64,000 nucleotides of DNA from positions 434,001-498,000 of the forward strand of contig CAWDUC010000020.1 in assembly GCA_963805405.1 (NCBI GenBank), read 5' to 3'. Position 1 is the stretch's first letter; each line of letters opens with the position of its first letter. A model generated the notes under the pieces. It made no database searches, was not told where the DNA came from, and was given only the letters and a program-made list of their open reading frames with translations. Source of the DNA: JAEUMG01 sp963805405 (lineage in GTDB: Bacteria > Pseudomonadota > Alphaproteobacteria > Rhizobiales > Aestuariivirgaceae). The position numbers and the translations under genes were made by a program. Shown piece by piece: positions 33,438-44,493 of the stretch.

Positions 33438-36400
33438 GCTTCGAGATCAACATCGCAGCGCGGCTGGCACTGCCGCAACGCACGATCATATCGGGCGCGC
33501 CTCCCGGCTGCGATGCTCTGGCACTTGCCGAAGTCGCGAAAAATTTGGGCGAACGGGTGCTGTTACATGTGGCGGTCGACGACCGCCGCGCCGCGACGCT
33601 TGCCGATGCGTTCGCGTTCTTCGCACCGGATGTCGAGGTGATCTCGTTCCCGGCATGGGATTGTCTGCCCTATGATCGCGTGTCGCCTGCTGCCGAGGTG
33701 ATGGCACGGCGACTGACCGCCCTGACGCGGCTTAGCGAGAAGCGGTCGGGACCGACGATCCTGCTCACCACCGTCAACGCGGTGCTGCAGCGGGTCTGGT
33801 CGCCCGAAACGCTTGCGGCTACGACCTTCGCACTGGCGCCGGGTCGCCGGATCAATATGGACGATCTGCAGTCGTTTCTGGCGCAGAACGGTTTTTCACG
33901 CACCGGAACGGTGGTCGATCCGGGCGATTTCGCCGTTCGCGGCGGCATCATCGATGTCTATCCGCCTGGCGTCGCCGAGCCGGTACGCCTCGATTTCTTC
34001 GGCGACACGCTCGAATCGATCCGTAGTTTCGATCCGCAGTCCCAGCGCTCGACGGGCACGCTGCGGCAACTCATGCTGCATCCGGCGAGCGAAGTGGTTC
34101 TCACCGAAGAGGCCGTCGGACGCTTCAGGACCAATTACGCAACGGCCTTCAGCGGCATCGACCGCAATGATCCCCTTTATGAGTCTGTTACGGGGGGCCG
34201 ACGCCCGCAAGGGGTCGAACACTGGCTGCCACTGCTGCAGGACAAGCTCGCGACGCTGGTGGATCACGCCGGCGATGTGGTCATCTCGCTGGATCATTCA
34301 GCCGAGGAATCGGCGGCGGCCCGACGCGAGCAGATCGAAGAGTTCTACGTCGCCCGCCAGGAAGCGCTGGGCCACGATAATTTTGGTGCCCAAACATACA
34401 AGCCACTGCCGCCGGATCGGCTCTATCTCAGCGCCGACGAGTGGGCGGTCATGCTCGCCGATCATACCGTGCTATCGGTATCGCCATTCGAAGTTCCGGA
34501 TTCGCCGACCGCAAAGGTTGTGTCCTTTGGAGGGCGCAAGGGGCGCAGCTTCGCCGCTGAACGCGCCGAGGCAAAAGGCAGCGTCTACGAAGCGGTGCGC
34601 GCCCATGCGGATGCCCTGCGCAAGGCCAAGAAGCGGGTGGTGATCGCGGGATGGACCCTGGGTTCGCGCGAACGGCTCGAGACAATCCTACGCGATCATG
34701 AACTGGCGCCTCTTGCCGCCGCCGATGGCTGGGCGGAGGCTTTGGCCCGCGCGCCCGAGATCGTCAGTACGATCGTGCTTGGGATGGAGGAGGGGTTCGA
34801 GACCGAGACACTCGGCATCATCGCCGAGCAGGACATTCTCGGTGACCGCCTCATCCGGCGCGACCGTAAAAGTCGCAAGGCCAGCGATGTCCTCTCCGAA
34901 CTTACTGCGCTTACGCCGGGCGACCTCGTGGTGCATGTCGATCACGGCATCGGTCGCTTCGAGGGGCTCAAGACGATCGAGGTTCAAGGCGCGCCGCATG
35001 ATTGCCTGTTCATTATGTATGCCGGCAATGATCGCCTGTTCCTGCCGGTCGAGAATATCGAGCTGCTCACCCGTTATGGGTCTGACGAACAAAGTGCACA
35101 GCTCGACAAGCTGGGCGGCGGCGCGTGGCAGGCGCGCAAGGCCAAGCTCAAGCAGCGCATCAAGGACATGGCCGAGCAACTCATCAAGACGGCCGCAGCG
35201 CGCGAATTGCGGGTCGGCGAAGTATTGCCACCGCCCGATGGCGCCTTCGACGAGTTTTCCGCGCGGTTCCCGTATGAGGAGACCGAGGACCAGTTAGACT
35301 CCATTGAAGCGGTCATCGAGGATCTTCAGAAAGGCCGCCCCATGGACCGTCTGGTCTGCGGCGATGTCGGCTTCGGCAAGACCGAAGTGGCGTTACGGGC
35401 TGCTTTCGTCGCGGCGATGAACGGGCGCCAAGTGGCGGTTGTCGTGCCGACGACGCTTCTGTCGCGCCAGCATTTTGCTACGTTCTCCGCGCGCTTTCAG
35501 GGTTATCCGCTGCGTCTTGGGCAGGCCTCGCGCCTTGTCGGCCGCAAGGAGATCGATGCCGTCAAGCAGGGCCTGGTGTCAGGTGATATCGACATCGTCA
35601 TCGGAACGCATGCGCTCCTCGCCAAGGACGTGAAGTTCCGCGATCTCGGTCTTATGATTATCGACGAGGAGCAGCATTTCGGCGTCAAGCACAAGGAACG
35701 ATTGAAGGAGATGCGCAGTAACGTGCATGTCCTGACGCTGACCGCGACGCCTATCCCGCGGACGCTGCAGATGGCGCTATCGGGTGTCCGCGAACTTTCG
35801 CTGATCACGACGCCGCCGGTCGATCGCCTTGCGGTGCGTACCTACATCTCGCCCTTCGATCCGGTCGTCATTCGTGAATCCCTGTTGCGCGAACACTATC
35901 GAGGCGGGCAGAGCTTCTATGTCTGCCCGCGCATATCCGATCTCGAAGAACAGGCGGATTTCCTTAAAAATTACGTACCGGAGATCAAGTATCGTATCGC
36001 CCATGGCCGCATGGCGCCGACCGAGCTCGAGGATATCATGTCGGGCTTCTATGACCGGCGCTTCGATGTCCTGCTTTCCACGACGATCGTCGAATCCGGC
36101 CTCGATATTCCGACCGCCAACACGCTGATCGTCCATCGTGCCGATATGTTCGGCCTCGCCCAACTTTACCAGTTGCGCGGGCGTGTCGGCCGTTCGAAGC
36201 AGCGCGCTTATGCCTTGCTGACGACTCCGGCCAATCGCGTGTTGACGCCGGCGGCGGAGAAGCGCCTGAAGGTCTTGCAGTCGCTCGACACGCTGGGTGC
36301 CGGTTTCTCACTCGCCAGCCACGATCTCGATATCAGAGGCGCCGGGAATCTCCTTGGCGAAGAGCAGTCGGGTCACATCAAGGAAGTCGGGTACGAGCTT

Positions 36401-36922
36401 TACCAAAACCTCCTCGAGGAAGCAGTCGCCAATCTGCGAACTGGCGAGGAGACGCTGGTGGACGAAGGCGGTTGGTCACCGCAGCTCAATATCGGCACGT
36501 CCGTCCTCATTCCGGAGAACTACGTGCCGGATTTGCAGGTGCGGCTTGGACTCTATCGGCGGCTTGCCGATCTTCGCGACCAGACCGAGCTTGACGGCTT
36601 CAGCGCGGAATTGCGCGATCGCTTTGGGCCTTTGCCGGATGAAGTCGAACATCTGATTTCGATCGTATCGATCAAGCTTTTGTGCCGGATCGCGAATGTT
36701 GCAAGCGTTGATGCCGGTGCCAAGGGCTGCGTCATCGGCTTCAGAGGCGACAGCTTTGCGAAGCCCGGTGCGCTCGTCGAGTGGATTACCAGCCAGGGCA
36801 AGCTTGCGAAGCTTCGCCCGGACATGAGGCTCGTCATCATGCGCGACTGGGACACGCCGCAGGAGCGTCTCAAGGGTGTTCGCCAGATCATGACCGCGCT
36901 GGTCAAGCTCGCTACAAAGTAG
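33434..36922 (+). CDS. mfd: transcription-repair coupling factor Mfd
   Basis: 1162 intact residues. UvrB-homology modules occupy the N-terminus, the RNA-polymerase-interacting Tudor-like domain lies near GDLVVHVDHGIGRFEGLKTI, and the translocase has GDVGFGKTEVALR (motif I), IIDEEQHFGVKHKE (II), TATPIPRTLQM (III) and QLRGRVGRSK (VI); a TRCF C-terminal domain ends it. It strips stalled RNA polymerase and recruits UvrA. The stop is 3 bases from the convergent M48 protease stop. Confidence 0.98.
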   Translation: MSFEINIAARLALPQRTIISGAPPGCDALALAEVAKNLGERVLLHVAVDDRRAATLADAFAFFAPDVEVISFPAWDCLPYDRVSPAAEVMARRLTALTRLSEKRSGPTILLTTVNAVLQRVWSPETLAATTFALAPGRRINMDDLQSFLAQNGFSRTGTVVDPGDFAVRGGIIDVYPPGVAEPVRLDFFGDTLESIRSFDPQSQRSTGTLRQLMLHPASEVVLTEEAVGRFRTNYATAFSGIDRNDPLYESVTGGRRPQGVEHWLPLLQDKLATLVDHAGDVVISLDHSAEESAAARREQIEEFYVARQEALGHDNFGAQTYKPLPPDRLYLSADEWAVMLADHTVLSVSPFEVPDSPTAKVVSFGGRKGRSFAAERAEAKGSVYEAVRAHADALRKAKKRVVIAGWTLGSRERLETILRDHELAPLAAADGWAEALARAPEIVSTIVLGMEEGFETETLGIIAEQDILGDRLIRRDRKSRKASDVLSELTALTPGDLVVHVDHGIGRFEGLKTIEVQGAPHDCLFIMYAGNDRLFLPVENIELLTRYGSDEQSAQLDKLGGGAWQARKAKLKQRIKDMAEQLIKTAAARELRVGEVLPPPDGAFDEFSARFPYEETEDQLDSIEAVIEDLQKGRPMDRLVCGDVGFGKTEVALRAAFVAAMNGRQVAVVVPTTLLSRQHFATFSARFQGYPLRLGQASRLVGRKEIDAVKQGLVSGDIDIVIGTHALLAKDVKFRDLGLMIIDEEQHFGVKHKERLKEMRSNVHVLTLTATPIPRTLQMALSGVRELSLITTPPVDRLAVRTYISPFDPVVIRESLLREHYRGGQSFYVCPRISDLEEQADFLKNYVPEIKYRIAHGRMAPTELEDIMSGFYDRRFDVLLSTTIVESGLDIPTANTLIVHRADMFGLAQLYQLRGRVGRSKQRAYALLTTPANRVLTPAAEKRLKVLQSLDTLGAGFSLASHDLDIRGAGNLLGEEQSGHIKEVGYELYQNLLEEAVANLRTGEETLVDEGGWSPQLNIGTSVLIPENYVPDLQVRLGLYRRLADLRDQTELDGFSAELRDRFGPLPDEVEHLISIVSIKLLCRIANVASVDAGAKGCVIGFRGDSFAKPGALVEWITSQGKLAKLRPDMRLVIMRDWDTPQERLKGVRQIMTALVKLATK

Positions 36923-36925
36923 AGT

Positions 36926-37993
36926 TCACCCGCAGATCTTGCGCAGCGTTGCCCAGTCCTCCGGAGTGAGGACCGGTCGCGACGGGCCGCTCAGAGGTTT
37001 GATGGCATCGATCCGCTCTTGCGTTACCGGATGCGTACTTAGCATGTTGCCAAGATCACCCAGGATGCTCGAATCTCCGTCGAGTTTCTGAATTTTCTCG
37101 AAAAAATGCTTCAGCCCAAGCGGGTCGATCTGCGCGCTGGCCATCGTCTCCTGTGCATAATTGTCTGCTTCTCGCTCGGCATCGCGCGAATACTGCAGGA
37201 TCGTCAGAAGACTCGCCAATTCGCCGAGGTGATTGCCGCCATTGCCGCCCGTGGCGAGGCTTAGAAGCAATTGCAGGCCAACTGCACGGACCAGCTGCGC
37301 TTCGGAATGACGATTGGCGACGTGGCCGATTTCGTGTGCAACGACCCCTGTCAACTCCTCAGGCGTATCCGCAGTCGTTATGAGATTACTAAAGACGGCA
37401 ATGCGACCGCCTGGCAGCGCAAAGGCATTGATAACCGGCGTCTCGTAGACCGTAAGCGTGAAATGCGGCAGGTCGGGATTTTCCTCGCGGATGCGCCTCT
37501 CCAACCGATCAAGAACCGCGCGCCCCTCCGGGGCATTGCATGCCCTCATCTCCTTCGCCATCAGCAACTCCAAACGAACGCCAAGAGCGTTGCGCCAGCT
37601 GTCGGGCATCGAATACGCGATCAGGCGCGGAGCGAGGGCAAGCGTCAGATAGGCGAGCACGGCGACACTGACCAAGGCGATGGCGACAACAGCGGTGAAA
37701 CGCTTCAGCGAGCGCGAGGTAAAGCCGCCCCTGAGCTGCGGTGCCAGCTTCAGCAGCTCCGTGGCAAATGCGTCATTGGTGATGACGAGACGCGCGTGAG
37801 GGTCTGTTTCGCTCGCAAGGCGAAAGGGCATGCCAGAAGTTGGGGGCTCGATCGAGCGGAGCTTCGCTAGCGGCCATCGGATGGTCGACAAGGAAGCACC
37901 GGCGATCGTCAAAGCATGGAGGTCGAGCTGCGCTGTCACCGGCTGCTCGACTGCGGTCTTCCCGTCGAAGTAGCGCGCCGGCGTTTGGTCCAT
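36926..37993 (-). CDS. M48-family membrane metalloprotease
   Basis: 355 residues. One transmembrane helix at about 100-125 (FTAVVAIALVSVAVLAYLTL) is followed by the M48 catalytic domain: VVAHEIGHVANRHSE supplies the HExxH-type zinc site (here HEIGH) and DAEREADNYAQ the third ligand Glu. The N-terminal soluble part is cytosolic by the positive-inside rule, the protease periplasmic. It overlaps the DUF898 stop as ATGA and belongs to its operon, a usual pairing in Rhizobiales. Likely envelope protein quality control. Confidence 0.9.
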   Translation of the reverse strand: MDQTPARYFDGKTAVEQPVTAQLDLHALTIAGASLSTIRWPLAKLRSIEPPTSGMPFRLASETDPHARLVITNDAFATELLKLAPQLRGGFTSRSLKRFTAVVAIALVSVAVLAYLTLALAPRLIAYSMPDSWRNALGVRLELLMAKEMRACNAPEGRAVLDRLERRIREENPDLPHFTLTVYETPVINAFALPGGRIAVFSNLITTADTPEELTGVVAHEIGHVANRHSEAQLVRAVGLQLLLSLATGGNGGNHLGELASLLTILQYSRDAEREADNYAQETMASAQIDPLGLKHFFEKIQKLDGDSSILGDLGNMLSTHPVTQERIDAIKPLSGPSRPVLTPEDWATLRKICG

Positions 37994-39157
37994 CAGATGC
38001 CACCGACATCGAAGGCATCAGCAAGGCCCTCGCCGGATCGCGGTATCGGTGCGCGAGACTGGAGGATCGTCGCGATATCGACTTCACCAACGACGCTCAG
38101 CCGGTCGCATATGTATTTGATCGTTCGCTGCTGGATGAAAGGCGTCGCGATACCGATCGTGAATATCCACAGCAGCACGTTGCCGAAAGTGAGCAGAAAG
38201 AGACTACCTGCCGTCGCATCGAGTTCTAAATCGTGCGCAATCAAGTGTCGTGTAGGAGGCAAAGACTGCCATCTCCCGCGCGAGGTAGATCGGCCAGACT
38301 AGGCTTTGCGCAAGCCAAGCTAGGATCAGTACACCGAGCACCCCAAAGATCATGAGGAAGGCCTGTACATCGTCCTCGTAGGCCTTGTTCTGGGAAGGTG
38401 AGTTGGTTGCTACTGAGCCGGAGAGGATCGTCCATATCTCCGCGCTGAATGCGGAGTATATGAGAGTGCCTCCGACAATGAAGACCGTCAGAAAAATGGC
38501 GACCGCCAAGAACCACGTAATCGCATACCGGCCGTAGAGCGGTCCGGCGGTGCCGGAGAAGCGGAATGGCATGCTGCCGAAGCGCATGTCGCCGATCATC
38601 CGCTCCTGGAGGTTGAGATTCATGGCAGGCGTCGACCAGCCGAGTGTCATGGGCGCCAGCAGGGAGGCCCCGGCATGCAATCCCGTGTAGCTCCAGGGGG
38701 AGCCCACCAGCGCGCCGCGGATGCCGCGCCATAAGGTACGGGAAAGCTGGTAGCGGCGGGCGCGGTAGACGGCCATGCCCCACAACCCGAAAATGATGAG
38801 AAAGAACACGAACTGGACAATGAAGACGGCGGGGTGTTCAGGCCCAAGGCCAATCTGCAGGCCCATAAGAAGCAAGACGACAGGGAGTATGAGCACTCCG
38901 AAAACGATCAGTGCGCCGATGAAAAGCTCTTTGCCGCGGCCCGTATACTCCAGAGCTTCGCCGTTAATGTGGACGCAACTCCAGATGTGCCGCCGGACAT
39001 TCGTCTTGGCCCAAAAACGGTAAATGGTCAGGGTTATCAGGTTGAGGAACAGGTTGGTGAGCGCAATCCGCAGCAGGCCGGGCCTCGGGATGTAATCGAA
39101 ACGGAGGTGTGTGCCCGTCGCGTTGGCGACAATTTTACTGGTATTCATTGTTGCCAT
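37993..39157 (-). CDS. DUF898 (YjgN-like) polytopic membrane protein (one indel)
   Basis: The first frame carries LRFDYIPRPGLLRIALTNLF and LITLTIYRFWAKTNVRR, landmarks of DUF898, and about seven transmembrane helices to VFASYTTLDCARF. One extra base near 38229 moves the frame, which continues ELDATAGSLFLLTFGNVLLW, the C-terminal helix, to the stop at 37993. About 388 residues joined. ATG at 39157 or 39148 starts it. The stop overlaps the M48 start. The 306 bases to ilvD (39158-39463) hold no gene I can see and should carry both divergent promoters. Confidence 0.85.
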
Positions 39158-39463
39158 TGGCCGGGTGATTACTCCTTTGTGGCGCAAATGTCACAAATGT
39201 CGCTTTTGTCGCTTTCGCCGGATTCCGCTCCAGAATCATCCTTTCATCCGCCCCAATTCACCAATAGCTTTTTAAGTAACGATTGAGATGGTTGCGTTGA
39301 AACGCAGCAGATTCTTGGGGCGGGTATTTAACATTATGCTGAGCGCCAGCTGCGGGCAGGAAAGGCGCGCGGGAGAAGTTTCGGTCAATGGTTTGCGAGT
39401 CAGGTTCTGTTTCAACGCCGGTCCGTTTGCGCCTCTGCCGTAACTGGTGAAGCGGGTCGATCG

Positions 39464-41187
39464 ATGGATGCGTTTGTAGTCGATAAGAGTCGCCTGCCCA
39501 GCCGCCACGTTACGGTTGGCCCGCAACGCGCGCCTCACCGCTCATACTACTATGCAATGGGGCTAACGCAACGGCAGATACAACAGCCGTTCGTTGGCGT
39601 TGCCTCGTGCTGGAATGAGGCCGCTCCCTGCAACATCGCGCTCATGCGGCAGGCCCAGGCGGTGAAAAAGGGCGTGGCGGCCGCCAGTGGCACCCCCGCG
39701 AATTTTGCACGATTACGGTTACCGACGGCATCGCCATGGGACACCAGGGGATGAAGTCCTCGCTGGTTTCCCGGGAATGCATCGCCGATTCAGTCGAATT
39801 GACGATGCGCGGGCATTGCTACGACGCGCTGGTCGGGCTTGCCGGGTGCGACAAGTCGCTGCCTGGCATGATGATGGCGATGGTGCGGCTGAATGTGCCG
39901 TCGGTCTTTATCTACGGCGGATCGATCCTGCCGGGCACCTTCAAAGGCCGCCCGGTCACCATTCAGGATGTCTTCGAAGCGGTCGGCCGCCATTCGGTCG
40001 GCGCCATGTCGACGGCCGATCTCGAAGAGCTTGAACAAGTCGCTTGCCCGTCTGCTGGCTCGTGCGGGGCGCAATTCACGGCCAATACGATGGCGACGGT
40101 TGCCGAAGCGATTGGTTTGGCTTTGCCCTATTCCTGCGGCGCGCCGGCGCCTTACGAAGTCCGCGACATGTTTTGCTTCACAGCGGGCGAACAGGTCATG
40201 GAACTCGTGGCGCGCAATATCCGTCCGCGCGACATCGTCACCCGCAAGGCGCTCGAGAATGCAGCGACAGTGGTCGCGGCTTCCGGCGGATCCACCAATG
40301 CAGCACTGCATCTGCCGGCGATCGCGCATGAGGCCGGCATCGAATTCGATCTCTTCGAAGTCGCGGAAATCTTCAAGCGCACGCCCTACATCGCCGACCT
40401 GAAGCCCGGCGGCAAATACGTCGCCAAGGACATGTTCGAGGCCGGTGGCATCCCATTGCTGATGAAGACGCTGCTCGATCACGGCTTCATGCATGGCGAT
40501 ACCTTGACGGTGACCGGGCGGACGATGGCGGAGAATCTCGCGTCGGTGAAATGGAACGACACGCAGGATGTGGTTCGTCCCGCCAACAAGCCGTTCACCA
40601 AGACCGGCGGCGTCGTTGGCCTCAGGGGCAACCTCGCTCCAGAAGGAGCGATCGTCAAAGTCGCGGGCATGAGCAAGCTCAAATTCAGCGGACCGGCGCG
40701 CTGTTTCGATTCCGAAGAGGCCTGTTTCGAGGCTGTCACCAAGCGTCAGTACAAGGAAGGCGAAGTACTGGTCATTCGCTATGAAGGACCGCGCGGCGGC
40801 CCGGGGATGCGCGAGATGCTGTCGACGACGGCTGCGATCTACGGCCAGGGCATGGGCGACAAGGTGGCGCTCATTACCGATGGCCGGTTCTCGGGTGCGA
40901 CCCGCGGCTTCTGCATCGGCCATGTCGGCCCAGAGGCGCAGCTTGGCGGGCCGATCGGCCTTTTGAAGGATGGCGACATCATTTCCATCGACGCGGAAGC
41001 GGGCAGTTTGTCGTGCGATGTCAGCGACGCCGAACTCGCAACGAGAGCCAAGAGCTGGACGCCGCGCGACCACGGATATGGGGCAGGCGCCCTTTGGAAA
41101 TATGCACAGCAGGTCGGACCGGCAGTCAAAGGCTGCGTAACGCATCCAGGAGGAGCCCGAGAAGGTGTTTGCTACGCCGACATATGA
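39464..41187 (+). CDS. ilvD: dihydroxy-acid dehydratase (one indel)
   Basis: The first frame ends in VASCWNEAAPCNIALMRQAQ; the C5 run at 39693-39697 lacks one C, after which it continues REFCTITVTDGIAMGHQGMK to the stop at 41187. Joined length about 574 residues. Cys in PCN, GCDKS and SAGSCGAQ are the three iron-sulfur ligands of the [2Fe-2S] IlvD type. It makes the keto acids leading to valine, leucine and isoleucine. The indel in a homopolymer points to a sequence error. Confidence 0.96.
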
Positions 41188-41200
41188 TCGGTGCGCGCCG

Positions 41201-42124
41201 GTGAGCGTGCGTCCGCTATCGGGGATCTTGCCCGCGATGGCGCTCGCGTTCCTTGCGCTCGTCAGTCTTGTTCGCGAGGCGAGGAGCGAAGACGTGATCT
41301 CGGACTTCGCGGCCGAATTCTATTCTTACCTTCCCGCGGCACCGAATATTTCAGCACCCGACCTCGATTTCGTGCCGTTCTGGACCGACGAACTGAAGAA
41401 GGCCAAAAAGGCCTACAAGAACGGTAATTACGACAGGGCGCTCAAGTTCTTTCTGCAGGCCTCCGACCAGGGCAACATCGTCGCCGACTGGTATCTCGGC
41501 AACATGTATCGCCTGGGACGCGGCGTTGAGATCGACGCCGCCAAGGCGCTTTCCTATTACGGTCGCGTGGCGGACGCGTTCAATCCCGATGAAAATGAAC
41601 CGAACCGCTTAAGGATCATGGTCGATTCGCTGGTTCGCGTTGCGGATGCCTACAGGACCGGGAGCAAGCGAAACGGCATAGAGCAGGATTTCGAGCGTTC
41701 CTTGCGGCTCTATCGCCTTGCTTCGACTTTCGGGCATCCGGCGGCGCAATACGGGCTCGGCGTGATGACACTGAAAGGGCAGGGCATCCGCGCTAAGCCT
41801 GATCAAGGTCTCAAGTGGCTCGTCTCTTCCGCACGCAAGCGCTATGCGCCAGCAGAAGCGATGCTCGGCGATCTCTATGCCAACGGCGATTATGTCGAGC
41901 AGGATCATACGCGGGCACTGATGTGGTACCTCCTCGCCCAGGATACCGCGCGTCCCGAGGAGAATCCGGAGATCATCAACAGGCTGGACAAGATGCTCGC
42001 CCAGGCTTCGGAAGAAGAGCGGCTTGAAGCAGAGGCCAGGGCGACCGTCTGGGCAGACCAGTATCCGGTCGATGCGCCGCTGGTGGTTCCCACAGGCGAG
42101 AGCCAGACCGGGCCTAATCCTTAA
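41201..42124 (+). CDS. periplasmic Sel1-repeat protein, ExoR-like
   Basis: About 307 residues: signal peptide (MALAFLALVSLVREARSED), then AKKAYKNGNYDRALKFFLQA and Sel1-like repeats such as NIVADWYLGNMYRLGRGVEI, AAQYGLGVMTLKGQGI and PAEAMLGDLYANGDYVEQDH. Length, signal peptide and repeat order resemble ExoR, the periplasmic inhibitor of the ExoS-ChvI two-component system; those partners are not in the window, so orthology is not certain. GTG 41201 gives the best signal peptide; GTG 41165 and ATG 41237 are alternatives. It starts right after ilvD. Confidence 0.65.
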   Translation: MSVRPLSGILPAMALAFLALVSLVREARSEDVISDFAAEFYSYLPAAPNISAPDLDFVPFWTDELKKAKKAYKNGNYDRALKFFLQASDQGNIVADWYLGNMYRLGRGVEIDAAKALSYYGRVADAFNPDENEPNRLRIMVDSLVRVADAYRTGSKRNGIEQDFERSLRLYRLASTFGHPAAQYGLGVMTLKGQGIRAKPDQGLKWLVSSARKRYAPAEAMLGDLYANGDYVEQDHTRALMWYLLAQDTARPEENPEIINRLDKMLAQASEEERLEAEARATVWADQYPVDAPLVVPTGESQTGPNP

Positions 42125-42188
42125 TTTCCAGTCGTTTGACGGCCCCCGGCCGGCCCCGCTAAGAGCGGAGGCGCACCGGGAGTTACGC

Positions 42189-43721
42189 ATGCAGGAAATC
42201 CTCGAAAAGCTCGAAGTCAAACGCGCCGAAGCGCGGCTTGGCGGCGGCCAGAAGCGCATCGATGCGCAGCATGCGCGCGGCAAGCTCACGGCGCGCGAGC
42301 GGGTCGAACTTCTGCTCGATGAAGGCTCGTTCGAGGAGTTCGACATGTTCGTCGAACACCGCTGCACCGATTTCGGAATGGAGAAGCAGCTTTTTCCCGG
42401 CGACGGCGTGATTACCGGCTGGGGTACGATCAACGGCCGGCTCGTCTATGTCTTCGCCAAGGATTTCACCGTTTTCGGCGGCTCATTGTCGGAAGCGCAT
42501 GCCCGCAAGATCACCAAGATCCAGGACCTGGCGCTGCAGAACCGCGCGCCGATCATCGGACTCTTCGATGCCGGCGGCGCGCGCATCCAGGAAGGTGTCA
42601 GCGCACTTGGCGGCTATGGCGATGTTTTCCAGCGCAACGTGCTGGCTTCGGGCGTCATCCCGCAGATTTCGGTGATCATGGGGCCTTGCGCCGGCGGCGA
42701 TGTCTATTCGCCGGCGATGACCGATTTCATCTTCATGGTGCGCGACACGAGCTACATGTTCGTGACCGGGCCCGATGTCGTGAAGACGGTCACCAATGAA
42801 ACGGTCACCGCCGAAGAACTCGGCGGCGCATCCGTTCACACGACGCGGTCCTCTATCGCCGACAAGGCCTTCGACAATGATGTCGTGGCGCTCCTGCAAG
42901 TCCGTAGGCTCATGGATTTCCTGCCGGCGTCGAACCTCTCCGGCCCACCGCAATTGCCAGTGCTCGACACTGGTGAGCGCATGGAGATGTCGCTCGACAC
43001 TTTGATCCCGGCCAACCCGAACCAGCCCTATGACATCAAGGAACTCATCCTCAAGACGGTGGACGAGGGTGACTTCTTCGAGATCCAGGAGGCGTTCGCG
43101 CGCAATATCGTGACGGGCTTCGGGCGGATCGAAGGACAAACGGTCGGCTTCGTCGCCAACCAGCCCATGGTGCTGGCCGGCACGCTCGATTCCGATGCGG
43201 GCCGCAAGGCCGCGCGGTTCGTGCGGTTTTGCGACTGCTTCAATATCCCGATCGTGACCTTCGTCGACGTGCCGGGATTTCTTCCCGGGACGGCGCAGGA
43301 ATATGGCGGGCTCATCAAGCATGGCGCCAAATTGCTCTTCGCCTATGCCGAGGCGACGGTTCCGAAAGTGACGGTGATCACGCGCAAGGCCTATGGCGGC
43401 GCCTATGTCGTCATGGCGTCGAAGCATCTGCGCGGCGATGTCAATTACGCATGGCCGACGGCGGAGATCGCTGTGATGGGCTCCAAGGGCGCGGCCGAAA
43501 TCATCTATCGGTCCGAACTCTCCGATGCGGAGAAGATCAAGGGGAGGGTCAAGGATTACGAGGCGCGCTTCGCCAATCCCTTCGTCGCGGCACAGCGCGG
43601 CTTCCTCGATGACGTGATCATGCCGCATACGACGCGCAAACGGATTGCGCGCGCGCTCAATATGCTGCGGCACAAGAAGCTCGAAAACCCCTGGAAGAAG
43701 CACGACAACATTCCATTGTGA
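42189..43721 (+). CDS. pccB: acyl-CoA carboxylase carboxyltransferase beta subunit (propionyl-CoA type)
   Basis: 510 intact residues starting MQEILEKLEVKRAEARLGGG. GKLTARERVELLLDEGSFEE, DAGGARIQEGVSALGGYGDV, GPCAGGDVYSPAMTDF and GRVKDYEARFANPFVAAQRG are typical of PccB, which transfers CO2 from biotin to propionyl-CoA. The biotinylated alpha subunit gene is not in the window. GGGAG precedes ATG 42189. Substrate preference (propionyl vs acetyl or other acyl-CoA) is inferred from overall similarity. Confidence 0.92.
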   Translation: MQEILEKLEVKRAEARLGGGQKRIDAQHARGKLTARERVELLLDEGSFEEFDMFVEHRCTDFGMEKQLFPGDGVITGWGTINGRLVYVFAKDFTVFGGSLSEAHARKITKIQDLALQNRAPIIGLFDAGGARIQEGVSALGGYGDVFQRNVLASGVIPQISVIMGPCAGGDVYSPAMTDFIFMVRDTSYMFVTGPDVVKTVTNETVTAEELGGASVHTTRSSIADKAFDNDVVALLQVRRLMDFLPASNLSGPPQLPVLDTGERMEMSLDTLIPANPNQPYDIKELILKTVDEGDFFEIQEAFARNIVTGFGRIEGQTVGFVANQPMVLAGTLDSDAGRKAARFVRFCDCFNIPIVTFVDVPGFLPGTAQEYGGLIKHGAKLLFAYAEATVPKVTVITRKAYGGAYVVMASKHLRGDVNYAWPTAEIAVMGSKGAAEIIYRSELSDAEKIKGRVKDYEARFANPFVAAQRGFLDDVIMPHTTRKRIARALNMLRHKKLENPWKKHDNIPL

Positions 43722-43731
43722 GGGGTGGCCC

Positions 43732-44461
43732 TTACGACGTGTCGTCGAGCTGCGGATGCACGCTGCGGGCGAGCCAGTGGCACTCTTTCAGGATCTCGTC
43801 GATCTCATGCTTTGCCCGCTGGCGATAGCCCGGCGGCCGACCGGGTCGCATCGGGACTCCAGCGCTCAGGGCGGCGCTCTTCCTTGGGCCGCGCCTCCCA
43901 GCGGGCGAGCCGCAAGGCGTGGCGGGGGATGTCATTAAGTGCATCGACAACGGCCACGAGACGCCGGACCAGGTTCGCCGCACTGACCATGCCGTCATCG
44001 ACGACTTGCTGCTGCTTTGCCTGAGCAGCGGCGATCTCAGCCTGTTTCTGCTCAAGGAATGACTCGATGGAATGGATGTGGGGCTCGGGACCACGGCGCT
44101 TCTTCTTGAAACGGCGGCCAATACGCTTCAGAGGGTCAAATAAGTTGAACAGGAGGCCGCGTTTGCGTTTCGGCATTCCTTCGACATCGGCTTTGGTTTT
44201 GTCGCTGCTCGACGGCTTTGGCTTCTTCCGTCCCGCCGGAGACCTGGGCTTGTACTCCACCACGATGTCGCGTGCCGCCGCGACGATCAGTCTCCGGGCT
44301 GCCAATTCCGCCGTCCGCAGAATGCGAAGCACATGGCGGTGGAGAGGCTTTGCAATCCTCTCGACTGTGCCACCCTCGGTCAGTCCGATCTCGGCGCAGA
44401 GCTTCAAGACCTCGCTCAAGAGCGGCAATCGCCAGCGTTCGACGGCAAGTTTCCAGTCCAT
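43732..44461 (-). CDS. hypothetical basic protein, paralog of 12892-13632 (one indel)
   Basis: MDWKLAVERWRLPLLSEVLK, AARRLIVAAARDIVV, a basic middle (RRFKKKRRGPEPHIH), LVRRLVAVVDALNDIPRHAL, then after one extra base near 43859 MRPGRPPGYRQ and HEIDEILKECHWLARSV. The order of blocks equals the gene at 12892. About 242 residues joined. ATG 44461 matches the start of the paralog. Convergent with pccB. Confidence 0.65.
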
Positions 44462-44493
44462 CCGGACCAGTCTAGAACTAAAAAGGAACAATG

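Noticed and set aside
30986..33478. Long frames opposite recG, ilvD, pccB and in other frames of glmS or mfd
   Set aside because: They are GC-rich antisense or alternate-frame shadows with biased composition and no domain, while the gene on the other strand or frame is certain.
39158..39463. Short repeats (ACAAATGTCGCTTTTGTCGC) in the ilvD/DUF898 divergent gap as an operator array, or an ilvD leader peptide
   Set aside because: Copies are too short and imperfect, and no Leu/Val/Ile-rich leader frame is present.
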